A stretch of DNA of 64,000 bases. It comes from Ulva prolifera (Eukaryota > Chlorophyta > Ulvophyceae > Ulvales > Ulvaceae). Position numbers and translations under genes: made by a program. Below, one piece after another: positions 11,666 through 23,700 of this stretch; positions within the stretch are counted from its first letter, which is position 1, and every line of letters starts with the position of its first letter. The stretch lies in assembly GCA_023078555.1 (NCBI GenBank), contig CM041202.1, forward strand, positions 2,352,022-2,416,021, in the 5' to 3' direction. Below the pieces are notes generated by a model, which worked only from the letters and a program-made list of their open reading frames with translations, did not search any database and was not told where the DNA came from.

Positions 11666-12000
11666 GCTTGGTCCTGCGTGCATGCAGCGACAGGTGAACC
11701 AGTGTGCACAGCAGGAAGATTTCGAAACAAGAACTGCCAAGCATCATGTCATTTTTCAGAACATGAGGGCGTTTGCTCCAGCACGGGGGGAGGTAAGTCA
11801 CACGCTTAAGCTTAGTGCTTCAGCAGGGGGGGGAGGGGGCGGGGGGGGGGGGGAGGTGCGAGCACCTGGTAGGCACACCAATAAGCAATGTTCTAGAGCA
11901 GTGACTGACACTCAGCTGCAAAGCCTACCTCAAGATAGATACCTCTGTTACTATTCGTGCGGCGCCGGGCACCTGGGTCGATATGATCTAGGATGAGGTG
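11666..12000. other. upstream of the decayed WD40 copy
   Basis: Contains a G-rich tract (11826-11853) and no gene that I can support. Confidence 0.35.
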
Positions 12001-12780
12001 GTCAGCGTTGCGGAGGAGCTATCGGAGGCACTGATCATGACAGGGCCAGAGCAGTTTAGTCGTAGTTCGCGACCAACACGAACATTTGGCAAAAGTATGA
12101 ACGAAAGGCATCAATGACTTTGCCTTCAGTCAGCATCAGGAATGAATAGCCAGGATGCCTCCAGACAATTGCAACCAAACAGTTCAACCGGGTCGGCCCC
12201 CGATTTCAATGCGACCGGGATGCGACTCGAGGCTTCACATCAATGTTTCGAGCGTGACACAGATCCTCGCGAGGGACGTACTGGAGTTGAGCAGGCTTCC
12301 AGTCTGTGACGTCACAGGGGTCGTCGACGATGCTACCGTCGAATGCCGTCAGCCTCGTGGAGCGACCTAGTATATATTTGATTAAATTCACCGAATCGAT
12401 GCCAGATCATGCAGCGGCCATGATCGGCCAGTTCCGACTGTGTCGCGGAATACGTCTGTCCGTGTACACAGGCCTCGGCAGACGAGCAGGACCCGACCCA
12501 AAGCAGCGACCGAGGCCCAGCGACCTAGGCGGAACAGGAACAAGTACGTAGCGGTGCTGCGTTGTTGCATGTTTATGCTTTCTCGATCCGCGAGGTTGGC
12601 GGTGTGTACATTCACCAGCGCTTCGCGACGGAAATCAGCCTGAACAGCTGCAATATTGCAATATTAATGACGCGCTGCCCCGGCGTACGTGCTGGTCTGT
12701 CGCCGACGCCGGCGAGCAGCTCCTGAGCAGGTACCTCGAGCTCATGGTGTGAGCTGGTGTGAAGCAGTGTGCACTGCAAT
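12001..12780 (-). pseudogene. decayed repeated gene family X, copy 1
   Basis: It shares blocks with 17310-18905, 19000-19480 and 32620-32930: GATCATGACAGGGCCAGAGC (12033; related block at 17339), GACGAGCAGGACCCGA (12482), GCGCTTCGCGACGGAA (12618) and CTCCTGAGCAGGT (12719). On the minus strand blocks read HELEVPAQELLAGVGDRPA and DDPCDVTDWKPAQLQYVPRE, with counterparts in copy 3, so the family was probably protein-coding. Broken. Function and class (host gene or mobile element) unknown. Confidence 0.45.
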
Positions 12781-12789
12781 ACAGGGCAC

Positions 12790-13039
12790 GGCGTTACACA
12801 TGTACAGTTTCTTGTATGGGTGGGCGTGTGGGTGTGCTTGTGTGTGTAGGGTGGGAGGCTTGTGTGTGTTTGTGGGTGTGTGCGGTCGTGTGTGTGGCTG
12901 TGTGGCTGTGGCCGGCGCTGGTGCTGCCGTTGCGTGGGTGTGTTGGTGTGTGCTGCATGTGGCTGGTTGCATGGTATGCGATTCCCCTGGTTGTTGCTCG
13001 TGGTGCTACCTGCCTTGCTTACTTTCTCCTTGTAACACA
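12790..13039 (+). mobile_element. retroposon family B, 3' fragment
   Basis: GT-rich 3' region (GTGTGGGTGTGCTTGTGTG) ending CTTGCTTACTTTCTCCTTGTAACAC. The reverse complement resembles the insert at 31484-31662. A second CTTGTAACACC follows at once. Confidence 0.55.
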
Positions 13040-13436
13040 TTTTCTTGTAACACCTTGTACTTGACAATGGAGAAGCCCATGGAAAAGGTTGCAGCAGATC
13101 ACTGAGGCACAGTCAAGTCACGCAACCCCCGCCACGCATTGTTGAATCACAGTAAGCCACCGCAGCCACAGAAGTGTGACTGGTCTTGGTGTAGTCGGCG
13201 GCCCCGTGCGATGATGTCTCGCTGCTCACTGGCTATCTGGTCTGAGAGGTGGGCTGTGCGACGCATGCACTGTGCAATACCTCCCTCCCCTCGCATGCCT
13301 GCACATCCGTCGCGCGGCTGCTCTGCCGGCCGCCGCTCGCCAGATGACCTGCGGCCGGCTGCGCGCCGTGGTCTGACGCCGATGGAGGGCCTACGGGCGC
13401 CTGCAGGCGCTGCCGGGGCGCGCCGCCGCGGGTGCT

Positions 13437-13890
13437 GTGGCTTGGGTGTGCTTCAGCCTGAACGAATTCGGTATGAACGGTGGTGGCGCCCCAGGGTTGC
13501 TGTGCCTCCCCCCCCTGGATAGCTGCCAGGGGGTTGGGCCGGGGGTGGCCGAGCTGCAAGCTTGGGCCACCGCGCAGGCGGTGTCCTTCTGCACATGTGT
13601 GAGGGCCCGGGGCTGTGTATGTGCGTTGGGGGGGGGGGGGGGGGTTCGAGCTCGGGGGTTCAGGTGGAGATGTGGCCAGTGTGGGCCCGGGCGTGGAGCT
13701 GAGTGGGTGGGTGGGTGTGCGTGTGCGTTTTCCGTGGCCGTCTGTCCTTCTGTGCTAGGGGCACTGTGCTGGCCGCTCGATGTGTATTGGCTTCTGCTGG
13801 CATGCATGCACTGGTGGCGTTGCCGTGCATGTGCGGTGCCCTGGCGGCGACACTGGCCTCTCCGGCTGTGTCCTTGTACCACAAGAGTGA
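13437..13890 (+). mobile_element. retroposon family B2, 3' fragment
   Basis: GT-rich stretch with a G17 run (13628-13644), ending CCTCTCCGGCTGTGTCCTTG then TACCAC. The same order, in reverse, is seen at 63519-63870, and the end also at 47900-47933. Frames over it are Gly/Cys-rich and not convincing proteins. Confidence 0.45.
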
Positions 13891-15187
13891 CACAGCTAGC
13901 GTGTACGCCAGAGACGGCAGAGATGCCACGGCCAGCAGGGCCCTGGCGCCATCCCGAGGAGGGTCTCAAAGTCGCCCCTGCCGCACCAGGCCTCTCCCAC
14001 ACTGTGGCACGTGCTCAAAGCGTAAACGAGGTAGCATCGGCACACTGGCCCTGATGTGCATGAACCGATGCACCCGGCCTGAGCGACGGGCCGGCGCTCA
14101 GGGCGCCCGACTCTGTCTTCCCTCGGCCGGCCGGTACCGTAGCCGCCCGGCTGCTTAGCTCTGCCCGGCGCAAGATGCGCTTTGTGCCTGCATGGCCAGC
14201 AGGACGCATTTGGTTCCTTGTTATTGCACACCGCATGCTGCACACACGTACCCGACACTGCCATCAGCCGCACAATCCCGCACTGTCTGTGCAACGAGCC
14301 TGCGCTGCCGCCCAGCGCACACAACTTGTCTTGAGCTGGGCAAGCAGTGTACGGTGTCAGCTGGGTTTACACAGTGCGAGAATCCATCCATGCATTTGGG
14401 TGTCCATGCATTTGGGTGCAGCCACCCGGCCGGATTGAATTTTACATTCCGTGATACTGCCGATCACGAGCCCGAAGCATGTGCCAGTGCACCCATGCAT
14501 ACGGCACTGTAGCCACGGTCAACAGGCGGCTGCCGCTTGCAATTGGGCTGTGCCAGCAGCGCGTATGCATGCACCACAGGCGACACCACAACCCTGGCCA
14601 AGCAGCATCCGCCTGGGCTGTGCCGATGACGCATATGCATGCACCACCAGGGACAGCCCAGGCGGCTGCTACCTAGGAGCATCCACCTGCGAGGATGACT
14701 CACTCGAACGCGACTCGCACATGTGTACAGACGCAGCTGGATTGCAGCGGGTGCAGTGAGCAGGGCCACACAGAGAGGCGGCATACTATATGTAGTACCA
14801 TGCGCCTTCGGCAAGGCCACGCGTGGCGTTGCCACTGGGCATGGCAACCGTCTGCTCTGGGAGGACTGCTGGCCGCCAAGCTGCAGCCTGCAGTCACGTA
14901 TATGACGGTGACGTTGCACAGCACTCCCGACCGGGGGCATTGCACACATACACAAATGTACATGTTGCAATTCGAACTCATACAGCTGGTCACCAAAGGT
15001 ACACCAGTTGAACGTCTTCCAGTCGTGCAGTCTCACACTCATGTCAGAGACCCCTCGCTCATACATATGCGGGAACCGGGGGGGTAGATAAGAGCCTGCG
15101 TAATCATGGTAAAGCAATCATGTTCATACATCGTGTTTACACTCGCAGCCCGCACCATATGCATGTGGCTAGGCGAAATAGTGCAGG
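13891..15187. other. gene-free stretch 3' of WD40 copy 2
   Basis: It contains related segments around 14540 and 14610 sharing CTGGGCTGTGCC or TATGCATGCACCAC. TTACA at 15137-15141 (TGTAA on the minus strand) is a good poly(A) signal for the gene ending at 15188. No gene seen. Confidence 0.4.
15137..15141 (-). terminator. putative TGTAA poly(A) signal
   Basis: TGTAA on the minus strand about 47 bp after the stop of the WD40 gene; TGTAA is the usual signal in chlorophyte algae. Confidence 0.5.
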
Positions 15188-16807
15188 TCAGACTGCAAGA
15201 CGATTACAACATGAAATCAAGGAAGACCTACAGCTCAAAAAGTTGCGACACGCACAGATTCGTATGCTCAACATTGATATCAATATTGATATTTTGGACC
15301 TGTGCCTGTCAGCGACGCTGTAGATGTGCACAGTGCCATCGTCTGATGCGGTGAAGGCCAGGGCCCCATTGCGGCTCCATGCAACCGAGGTGACGAAGGT
15401 GCTGTTCCCTTTTAGCTCGTACATGAGCTTGCCACTCCTCGGGTCCCACACCACTGCAGTTTTGCCATCTGACCCTGCCGCCAACCTGGACCCGTCAGGG
15501 CTCCATGCCACTGACCAGACCCCACCACATCTCCCATGCAGCTCGTGTATGCGTTCGCCAGTGGCAGCGTCCCACACACCAACGGTGTGATCATGGGACC
15601 CTGTCGCCACTTTGGACCCGTCGGGACTCCATGCTACTGAGGTAACCGCACGGCGATATGCATGCCCGCGTAGCTCACATGTGCGCATGCCAGTGGCCGC
15701 ATCCCACACTGCCGCAGTGTTATCCTCCGATGCCGTAGCCACCCTCGAGCTGTCAGGGCTCCACGCTACTGACAGAACCCGATGTGCATGCCCCCGCAGC
15801 TCATGCATGCAGATGCCGGTGGCGGCATCCCACACCGCGGCAGTGTTGTCATGTGACCCTGTGGCCACCTTGGATCCGTCCGGGCTCCATGCGACTGAGG
15901 TGACAACGCCCTGGTGTCGCAGCTCAAACGAGCGCTCGCCACTGCTCAAGTCCCACACCGCTGCTGTCTTGTCATCCGATCCCGTGACCACCTTCGATGC
16001 GTCAGGGGCCCATGCCACTGACCAGACGGCAGCGCTGTGCCCCCTCAGCTCAAGCAAGCGTGCTCCAGTGGCGATGTCCCACACCACGGCAGTGTCGTCA
16101 TGTGAGGCCGTTGCAAAGGTCTTGCCAGAGGGATCCGGAGAAACCGCCACCGTGTTGACATAGTCCTCTGAGACCTTGACCTTCTGCCCCTTCGGAGACA
16201 GACGAGCCACCACAGCTTTCGCCAGCGCCCTCACCTGCGCCTCGTCAGCTGTGTTCAGATGGTTCAGCTCCTGCATCCACTCTTGCAGCTCCCTCCCTTC
16301 AGCCGCCATTTGCTGTACCTGTTCTTCACTCCGCTTTTCGCACATGTGTTGCACTATTGCTAGTGACATGAATCGTCCGACTTCGTCAAATCGGTTCGTC
16401 AGGTGCGTGCGCAGCTCATTCGCGACCTTTTCGACGTCTGACGCTTTCAAAGCCTGTGTGACCATGCTGCTCTCAAGATACCTGTACATCACGATGCAGG
16501 CTTCGCGCAGGGTGTCGCAGACTGACTGGACGCATCCCAGCAGCGTGTGGTTGAGGTCGACAGCGTGTCCGTCCTCTGGGAAGAGCCGCCCGAGGCAGAG
16601 AAGCTCGCACAGGATGGGCAGATTGTAGATGGCTATTTTCTGGATGTCCTGGAAGATCAGTTGGCACACGCCAGCGGTCATGTATGCTTCCTTCAAGTAC
16701 CGCGCCACCTTCAGCATCTGGCCAGCCATGCTAATTGGGCTCATGGTGCACGCGATTGTGCCGAGGGCAGTGTCAAATGCAAACTCAAGGCCTACTTCGA
16801 GCACCAT
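15188..16807 (-). CDS. helical N-domain / coiled-coil / seven-WD40 protein (copy 2)
   Basis: An intact 539-residue frame. The N-domain (1-130) starts MVLEVGLEFAFDTALGTIAC and keeps CELLCLGRLFPE. Residues 160-215 are a predicted coiled coil (EEQVQQMAAEGRELQEWMQE). Seven WD40 repeats follow, with repeated SVAWSPDGSKVATGSHDNTA and AVWDAATG motifs, the last ending TVHIYSV. Unlike its paralogues it has a C-terminal tail of about 33 residues rich in Ile, Ser and Cys (RSKISILISMLSIRICACR). Upstream of the ATG is TTGCTGCTGCAG, a splice acceptor eight bases from the start, as in copies 1 and 3. It is more diverged from copies 1 and 3 than they are from each other. Likely a protein- or ligand-binding propeller joined to an oligomerising helical domain; role unknown. 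Confidence 0.85.
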   Translation of the reverse strand: MVLEVGLEFAFDTALGTIACTMSPISMAGQMLKVARYLKEAYMTAGVCQLIFQDIQKIAIYNLPILCELLCLGRLFPEDGHAVDLNHTLLGCVQSVCDTLREACIVMYRYLESSMVTQALKASDVEKVANELRTHLTNRFDEVGRFMSLAIVQHMCEKRSEEQVQQMAAEGRELQEWMQELNHLNTADEAQVRALAKAVVARLSPKGQKVKVSEDYVNTVAVSPDPSGKTFATASHDDTAVVWDIATGARLLELRGHSAAVWSVAWAPDASKVVTGSDDKTAAVWDLSSGERSFELRHQGVVTSVAWSPDGSKVATGSHDNTAAVWDAATGICMHELRGHAHRVLSVAWSPDSSRVATASEDNTAAVWDAATGMRTCELRGHAYRRAVTSVAWSPDGSKVATGSHDHTVGVWDAATGERIHELHGRCGGVWSVAWSPDGSRLAAGSDGKTAVVWDPRSGKLMYELKGNSTFVTSVAWSRNGALAFTASDDGTVHIYSVADRHRSKISILISMLSIRICACRNFLSCRSSLISCCNRLAV

Positions 16808-17309
16808 AGTTGGTCCTGCAGCAGCAAGACATCCTGGGTGAGATAGTGCACTGGAAGTAGGATACGAAATAAAACTCTGTCAACTTGGTCGCGTCTGGTA
16901 AAACCCGAATACGTCTGCCCTACTAGTAGACGTCTGCCCTCAGGCCGGCACATCAAAGCGGCTGGGCTGCCGCTCAACAGAATTGTATGAAGTCACGACT
17001 TGTCCTCTAATGTTCTCTATACGGCTGTACTACCTCGTGATCATGTTGACTCTACTCTAGCCTAAACACTCAAGCAGTGTGCTGGGCTTTGCGCACCCAG
17101 CTGCACGGGAAGCAGTCCGCGGCGCCGGATCAGTGGCCGGATCAGCAAATTCAAGTTTAAAGTTTGGGGGGTTCGTTCAGGCCAACGGCCACGCAAGCAG
17201 CAGGCCTCGGAATTATTGCACATGCGTGGGACGCTTTGGCGTGCGGGTCAAGGCCTCAGATGTGTGTGCCCGGCGCAGCACTGCTGCGGCAGCAGCCTGA
17301 GACCTGCCA
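16808..17309. other. upstream region of WD40 copy 2
   Basis: Contains the acceptor CTGCTGCAG (minus strand, about 16816-16825) and presumably the 5' exon and promoter. A CGTCTGCCCT motif occurs twice (16911 and 16930). Confidence 0.35.
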
Positions 17310-18905
17310 GTGGTCAGCGATCGGATGCCGGAAGCATTGATAATGACAGGGCCAGCGCAGCGTAACTCAACGTATGTCGTGTCCAACGGTACAAGTGTTC
17401 ATTCACCTGACTGGAAACATCGTAGATGAACAGATTGCGTGCCAGCAGCATGATGTCGCAAATGTGATGCCCACTGAACCTGAAGAATTTGCTAGAAAAT
17501 TCCCGTCACAATCTGCTAAACGGCTCACCGCAGCTCAACAACTAGTAACCATAGTGCGATCATGCCGTAGCTCCTGGCGAGGGGCATACCAGGGACTAAG
17601 CAGGTCTAGGCCGAGTGAGGCGTTGACGAGGCTACTGTCGGTGCCGTAGACTCCTCAAGCGTGGACCAATGTCTTAAAGCATTGACAGGCTGATTTCCGC
17701 GAGTTGATGAAGCATCGCATGGCGCGCTACCACTACCCGTAGATCTGAAATTGGTGGTATCGGTAAGGCATGCGCTGTCTTTAGGAACGTTCCGTGTTAA
17801 CAGGCAATTGACAGACGATCAAACACCCATTTACGCTGTCATATTACTGTCTTGTGAAACACGTCAGTCTGTGGCAGGTGAGCAGGATTCGACCCACAGC
17901 TGTAGAAGAGACGTCGTCGACGGCAGTGGCAGGCAGGAAGCAGCACAGCGAGGCTGCATTTACAAAAGAGTGAACGGGAGAAAACAAACACTGAAACCGA
18001 ATCTCATCCGAATCAAATGCAACATACACTCACACACACACGAACACTACAACCGCACTCACAACCCAGTCCGGCAGGATCGCGTCCTCCAGGCCCGCAT
18101 CATATCGCAACCCTTGCTCCCGAGAGATGACAAGCCCAGACTTCCGATACATATCCGCATTGCCGCGCTGCAATGACACCGACAACACCCGCAGCGCCCA
18201 CTGGACAAACGCGCCTTTGGAGATGCGCCCACTGGCAGCGGCCACATCCCCCAACTGACCGACGAACCTCACGGCAGCCTTGCCCATGAAGCCACACGAT
18301 TCGACCGCAAACGGAACAAACCGGAACGCGGCATGGTCAGGCACGTCCCGCCGGAAGCGGTCCCGCTTCCTGTCCTCCGCCCGCTCCGCCGTCGCACCCG
18401 TCCCCCGCGCCGCAGCGGCCACGTATGAGGCCGCCGGCGCATGCGTGACCACGACGTCCACGGCCGCCATCTCCAGGCGCGGCATGACCACGACGACGTC
18501 CCCGCGGCGATTCAGCTCAACACCCGCGCCCCTCGCGAGGGCACGGTAGAGCGGCTCCAGGGCAGACTGCAGTCCGGCGTAAGAGGCGACCAGGCGCAAG
18601 GCACGAGCCAGGTTATCATGGCGCATCTGGGTCTCCTTTGCCACCTTCTTGCAGACCATGGCGTGGTCTGGTTCGGCGGCAACACCTGCACTGCATTTGC
18701 ACGGAGGGGGGGGGCTGCATTTATGCTTCCGCTTGATCCGCGCGCAATGATGACTGCACGTGCATCAGTCAGCGCTTCGTCACGGAAGCAGCGTGGAAAT
18801 CTGTGAAAGCCCGCCTTCTCAGGCTGCACACGCGTTGGTATGTCTCCAACGCGGACACGTAACTCCTGAGGTCGCGGTGTGAGGCAGTGTGAACTTCTGT
18901 GAACG
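17310..18905 (-). pseudogene. decayed gene family X, copy 2, split by a LINE fragment
   Basis: Its blocks match copy 1: GATAATGACAGGGCCAGCGC (17339), GAGCAGGATTCGACC (17880), GCGCTTCGTCACGGAA (18771). The family A LINE fragment 17963-18712 sits between two of the blocks, which are contiguous in copy 1, so the LINE inserted after the family had dispersed. Minus-strand pieces read CFRDEALTDARAVIIARG. Broken. Confidence 0.45.
17963..18712 (-). mobile_element. LINE family A, 750-bp 5'-truncated copy
   Basis: The minus strand encodes the C-terminal part of a non-LTR retrotransposon ORF from about MVCKKVAKETQMRHDNLARA, through RGDVVVVMPRLEMAAVDVVV and FVPFAVESCGFMGKAAVRFV, to the stop, then a 3' UTR ending TTTTGTAA. 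It is nearly identical by eye to 44219-45175. Flanks GGCTGCATTTA at 17952-17962 and 18713-18723 are an 11-bp target duplication. The reverse transcriptase is absent, so the copy cannot move by itself. Confidence 0.9.
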
Positions 18906-18999
18906 ATGGCACCTCCGTGCCTACCGGGCGGCCAATGTTGAAATGTGACTCAGCATATAGATCTAGAAGCGTACGTCAAGTCACTTCTCGACGGCCGTA

Positions 19000-19480
19000 C
19001 TGGAGACTGAGCAAGATGCGAGGTTTGTCTCTTTGGTAGCTACCTAGGTAGCAAGATGCGAGGGTCAACGAATTTGGAGCAGTCGATGCGACCGTCGATG
19101 CCTTCGGCGTCTGCCTCGTAAAGCTCCTGCGCCTTGAAAATGTGTAATTGTGGAATCCAGTGAGTTGACAATTTGAAGACGGTAGAGGCGTTGGCTGTTG
19201 CAAGCTTCAGAAACACGTTGTGTGTACGTTTACGTGGCAGACGAGCAGGATCCGATCGCGACTCACAGCAGTGACAGAGACGATTCAGAGATATACACGC
19301 AGTAGTGCTGCGTCGCTGCATCTATACTGAGCCCGCAATGATGGCGGTGTATGCATCCCTCAGCACTGCGTGAAACAGCGCCATTTCGGCATACGCGTTG
19401 GCCGCCGCGATGCCGACAAGCAGCTGCTGAGCAGGTGCCCTGATCATGAGCGCATGTGAGCCAGTGTGAAGAGAGCGGTG
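19000..19480 (-). pseudogene. decayed gene family X, copy 3
   Basis: The minus strand reads APAQQLLVGIAAANAYAEMA and then CHCCESRSDPARLPR; copy 4 has CCESGSDLALMLLP at the same place. A further piece reads LYEADAEGIDGRIDCSKFVD. These are the best-preserved protein blocks of the family; none matches a family I know. Broken. Confidence 0.45.
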
Positions 19481-19585
19481 GTGCACGAGGTCCCTGCATG
19501 CAGCTGTGCTACAAGACCAAAGGCGAGGAGAAAGCATGCATACGGCAGCTCCCCCAGGAGCCGCGAGTATACTATGTATGTATGT

Positions 19586-19669
19586 GTTTACAAAAGAGTG
19601 AACGGGAGAAAACAAACACTGAAACCGAATCGCATCCGCATAGCAACCGCACTCACAACTCAGTCTGGC
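19586..19669 (-). mobile_element. LINE family A, 84-bp tail copy
   Basis: A 3' UTR piece only, ending in TGTAA on the minus strand. The flanks at 19566-19585 and 19670-19689 are a perfect 20-bp target duplication (AGTATACTATGTATGTATGT). Confidence 0.92.
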
Positions 19670-20237
19670 AGTATACTATGTATGTATGTAGTTACAAACG
19701 ATGTAGTTACAAAGGACAGAGGCCGGGCAGCGAGCCGTTGCCAGGAATACACACGCAAATCCACTCACGCAGTCATGGCACTACGTCTGTACACGTCCTG
19801 GCTCATGTTACAAGGGCGGGCCTGACAAGGGCGGATAGGTCGGAGCAGAAACAGTCGCCTTTTGATGTGATTTCAACCGGAATGAGCATGTTCAATATGA
19901 TAATGACGCATGATATGCTTTATCCGGTTCGTTGTGGTCTACGGACGCAGTTGCACTGTGCCTGTCTTCGAGGATGACTCGGTCGGCCAGCGCTGTTACG
20001 ATGCTCACGAACAGCGCGATCAAAGCGTGTATATCCTTTCACGGGAATATATTTGGTTACATTCAGGCTTAACTTGGGCTCCGGAGACTCGCGGCCTTTC
20101 TGTAGGTCAATCAGCCTACGCACACACTTGGGCAGAGCTTAGGACGGCTGCGTGTCACCGCTAGAGGCTAATCCGTCAGTGATACAAAATTAAACCTACT
20201 ATGAACATGTTTACCAATTTGCTCAAAGTTTTATGAC

Positions 20238-20738
20238 GTGTTGTCTCTAGCGGAGCTCAGCATGCGCCATCGCGAACCGGGCTACTGGAGCATCTGGTCT
20301 ATGAACAGGCCCCACACGCACAGATCGCGCCACGATCTGATTCTACAGCGCAAAGTATATGTATGTGAAAATCGGCAATATACGGCTGCAACAGTGTTCA
20401 GGGACGAGCAGGGCAAACCATCGCTGCTACATAGCCATTTGGAAGCTCGGGCACATCATGCTTCACCAATCTGCAATGGAGACTTTGGAAACTGTATGAA
20501 CCACAGGCGCGAGCGTCTACGGCTACGGACAGTTGCAGACTTCTTACGACACTGCTTGCGGCAAGTGATGCCTGTGCTCTTCGTACTAAACGAAAGTGCC
20601 ACTGCGGCCGCTTTGGAGGTCAGTCTCCCTGGCCATGTGGTTATGGAAACACCGGCTGGACACGAGGACGGCTGTGCAGATGATGCAAGTGCCTGTCGGT
20701 GTGCTGAGATAGCCCTCCTGTGGATGTCAGTGATGTGA
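20238..20738 (+). CDS. unassigned ORF running into the satellite array
   Basis: A 166-codon frame with balanced composition, including ENRQYTAATVFRDEQGKPSL and RTVADFLRHCLRQVMPVLFV. Its last 16 codons lie inside the first 172-bp repeat unit, so either the array grew from the end of this frame or the frame is fortuitous. No family recognised. Region 19690-20237 before it holds nothing I can name. Confidence 0.3.
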   Translation: MLSLAELSMRHREPGYWSIWSMNRPHTHRSRHDLILQRKVYVCENRQYTAATVFRDEQGKPSLLHSHLEARAHHASPICNGDFGNCMNHRRERLRLRTVADFLRHCLRQVMPVLFVLNESATAAALEVSLPGHVVMETPAGHEDGCADDASACRCAEIALLWMSVM

Positions 20739-23700
20739 TCACATGCAGCCGCTGGTATTATGGCCAGCAGAGATGCTTCACACTATTTACCAGCCTCTTT
20801 ACAAAGGGGTTGTCACGCTAACTGGCCACGAGTTCAGCTGGGCTGGTGATGCCAGTGCTCATGCCTGTCGGTGTGCTGAGATAGCCCTCCTGTGGATGTC
20901 AGTGATGTGATCACATGCAGCCACTGCTATTCTGGCCAGCAGAGATACATCAAACTATTCACCAGTGTCTTTGCAAAGGGGTTGTCACGCTAACTGGCCA
21001 CGAATACAGCTGGGCTGGTGATGCCAGTGCTCATGCCTGTCGGTGTGCTGAGATAGCCCTCCTGTGGATGGCAGTGATGTGATCACATGCAGCCACTGGC
21101 ACTCTGGCCAGCAGATATACATCAAACTATTCACCAGTGTCTTTGCAAAGGGGTTGTCACGCTAACTGGCCACGAATACAGCTGGGCTGGTGATGCCAGT
21201 GCTCGTGCCTGACGGTGTGCTGAGATAGCCCTCCTGTGGATGGCAGTAATGTGATCAAATGCAGCCACTGGTATTATGGCCAGCAGAGATACATCAAACT
21301 ATTCACCAGTGTCTTTGCAAAGGGGTTGTCACGCTAACTGGCCACGAGTACAGCTGGGCTGGTGGTGCCAGTGCTCATGCCTGTCGGTGTGCTGAGATAG
21401 CCCTCCTGTGGATGTCAGTGATGTGATCACATGCAGCCACTGGTATTCTGGCCAGCAGAGATACATCAAACTATTCACCAGTGTCTTTGCAAAGGGGTTG
21501 TCACGCTAACTGGCCACGAATACAGCTGGGCTGGTGATGCCAGTGCTCGTGCCTGACGGTGTGCTGAGATAGCCCTCCTGTGGATGGCAGTGATGTGATC
21601 ACATGCAGCCACTGGTATTCTGGCCAGCAGAGATACATCAAACTATTCACCAGTGTCTTTGCAAAGGAGTTGTCAAACGTTTTCGCCACGATTACAGCTG
21701 GGCTGGTGATGCCAGTGCTCGTGCCTGACGGTGTGCTGAGATAGCCCTCCTGTGGATGTCAGTGATGTGATCACATGCAGCCATTGGTATTATGGCCAGC
21801 AGAGATACATCAAACTATTCACCAGTGTCTTTGCAAAGGGTTGTCACGCTAACTGGCCACGAACACAGCTGGGCTGGTGATGCCAGTGCTGGTGCCTGAC
21901 GGTGTGCTGAGATAGCCCTCCTGTGGATGGCAGTAATGTGATCACATGCAGCCACTGGTATTATGGCCAGCAGAGATACATCAAACTATTCACCAGTGTC
22001 TTTGCAAAGGGGTTGTCACGCTAACTGGCCACGAATACAGCTGGGCTGGTGATGCCAGTGCTCGTGCCTGACGGTGTGCTGAGATAGCCCTCCTGTAGAT
22101 GTCAGTGATGTGATCACATGCAGCCACTGGTATTCTGGCCAGCAGAGATACATCAAACTATTCACCAGTGTCTTTGCAAAGGGGTTGTCACGCTAACTGG
22201 CCACGAATACAGCTGGGCTGGTGATGCCAGTGCTCGTGCCTGACGGTGTGCTGAGATAGCCCTCCTGTGGATGGCAGTGATGTGATCACATGCAGCCACT
22301 GGCACTCTGGCCAGCAGATATACATCAAACTATTCACCAGTGTCTTTGCAAAGGAGTTGTCAAACGTTTTCGCCACGATTACAGCTGGGCTGGTGATGCC
22401 AGTGCTCGTGCCTGACGGTGTGCTGAGATAGCCCTCCTGTAGATGTCAGTGATGTGATCACATGCAGCCACTGGTATTCTGGCCAGCAGAGATACATCAA
22501 ACTATTCACCAGTGTCTTTGCAAAGGGGTTGTCACGCTAACTGGCCACGAGTACAGCTGGGCTGGTGGTGCCAGTGCTCATGCCTGTCGGTGTGCTGAGA
22601 TAGCCCTCCTGTGGATGTCAGTGATGTGATCACATGCAGCCACTGCTATTCTGGCCAGCAGAGATACATCAAACTATTCACCAGTGTCTTTGCAAAGGGG
22701 TTGTCACGCTAACTGGCCACGAATACAGCTGGGCTGGTGATGCCAGTGCTCGTGCCTGACGGTGTGCTGAGATAGCCCTCCTGTGGATGGCAGTGATGTG
22801 ATCACATGCAGCCACTGGTATTATGGCCAGCAGAGATACATCACACTATTCACCAGTGTCTTTGCAAAGGGGTCGTCACGCTAACTGGCCACGAGTACAG
22901 CTGGGCTGGTGGTGCCAGTGCTCATGCCTGTCGGTGTGCTGAGATAGCCCTCCTGTGGATGTCAGTGATGTGATCACATGCAGCCACTGCTATTCTGGCC
23001 AGCAGAGATACATCACACTATTCACCAGTGTCTTTGCAAAGGGGTTGTCACGCTAACTGGCCACGAATACAGCTGGGCTGGTGATGCCAGTGCTCGTGCC
23101 TGACGGTGTGCTGAGATAGCCCTCCTGTGGATGGCAGTGATGTGATCACATGCAGCCACTGGTATTATGGCCAGCAGAGATACATCACACTATTCACCAG
23201 TGTCTTTGCAAAGGGGTTGTCACGCTAACTGGCCACGAGTACAGCTGGGCTGGTGGTGCCAGTGCTCATGCCTGTCGGTGTGCTGAGATAGCCCTCCTGT
23301 GGATGTCAGTGATGTGATCACATGCAGCCACTGCTATTCTGGCCAGCAGAGATACATCACACTATTCACCAGTGTCTTTGCAAAGGGGTTGTCACGCTAA
23401 CTGGCCACGAATACAGCTGGGCTGGTGATGCCAGTGCTCGTGCCTGACGGTGTGCTGAGATAGCCCTCCTGTGGATGGCAGTGATGTGATCACATGCAGC
23501 CACTGGTATTATGGCCAGCAGAGATACATCACACTATTCACCAGTGTCTTTGCAAAGGGGTTGTCACGCTAACTGGCCACGAGTACAGCTGGGCTGGTGG
23601 TGCCAGTGCTCATGCCTGTCGGTGTGCTGAGATAGCCCTCCTGTGGATGTCAGTGATGTGATCACATGCAGCCACTGCTATTCTGGCCAGCAGAGATACA

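Noticed and set aside
12689-13105. Cys/Val-rich membrane-like protein
   Set aside because: It lies on the GT-rich 3' region of a family B retroposon; composition comes from the GT repeats.
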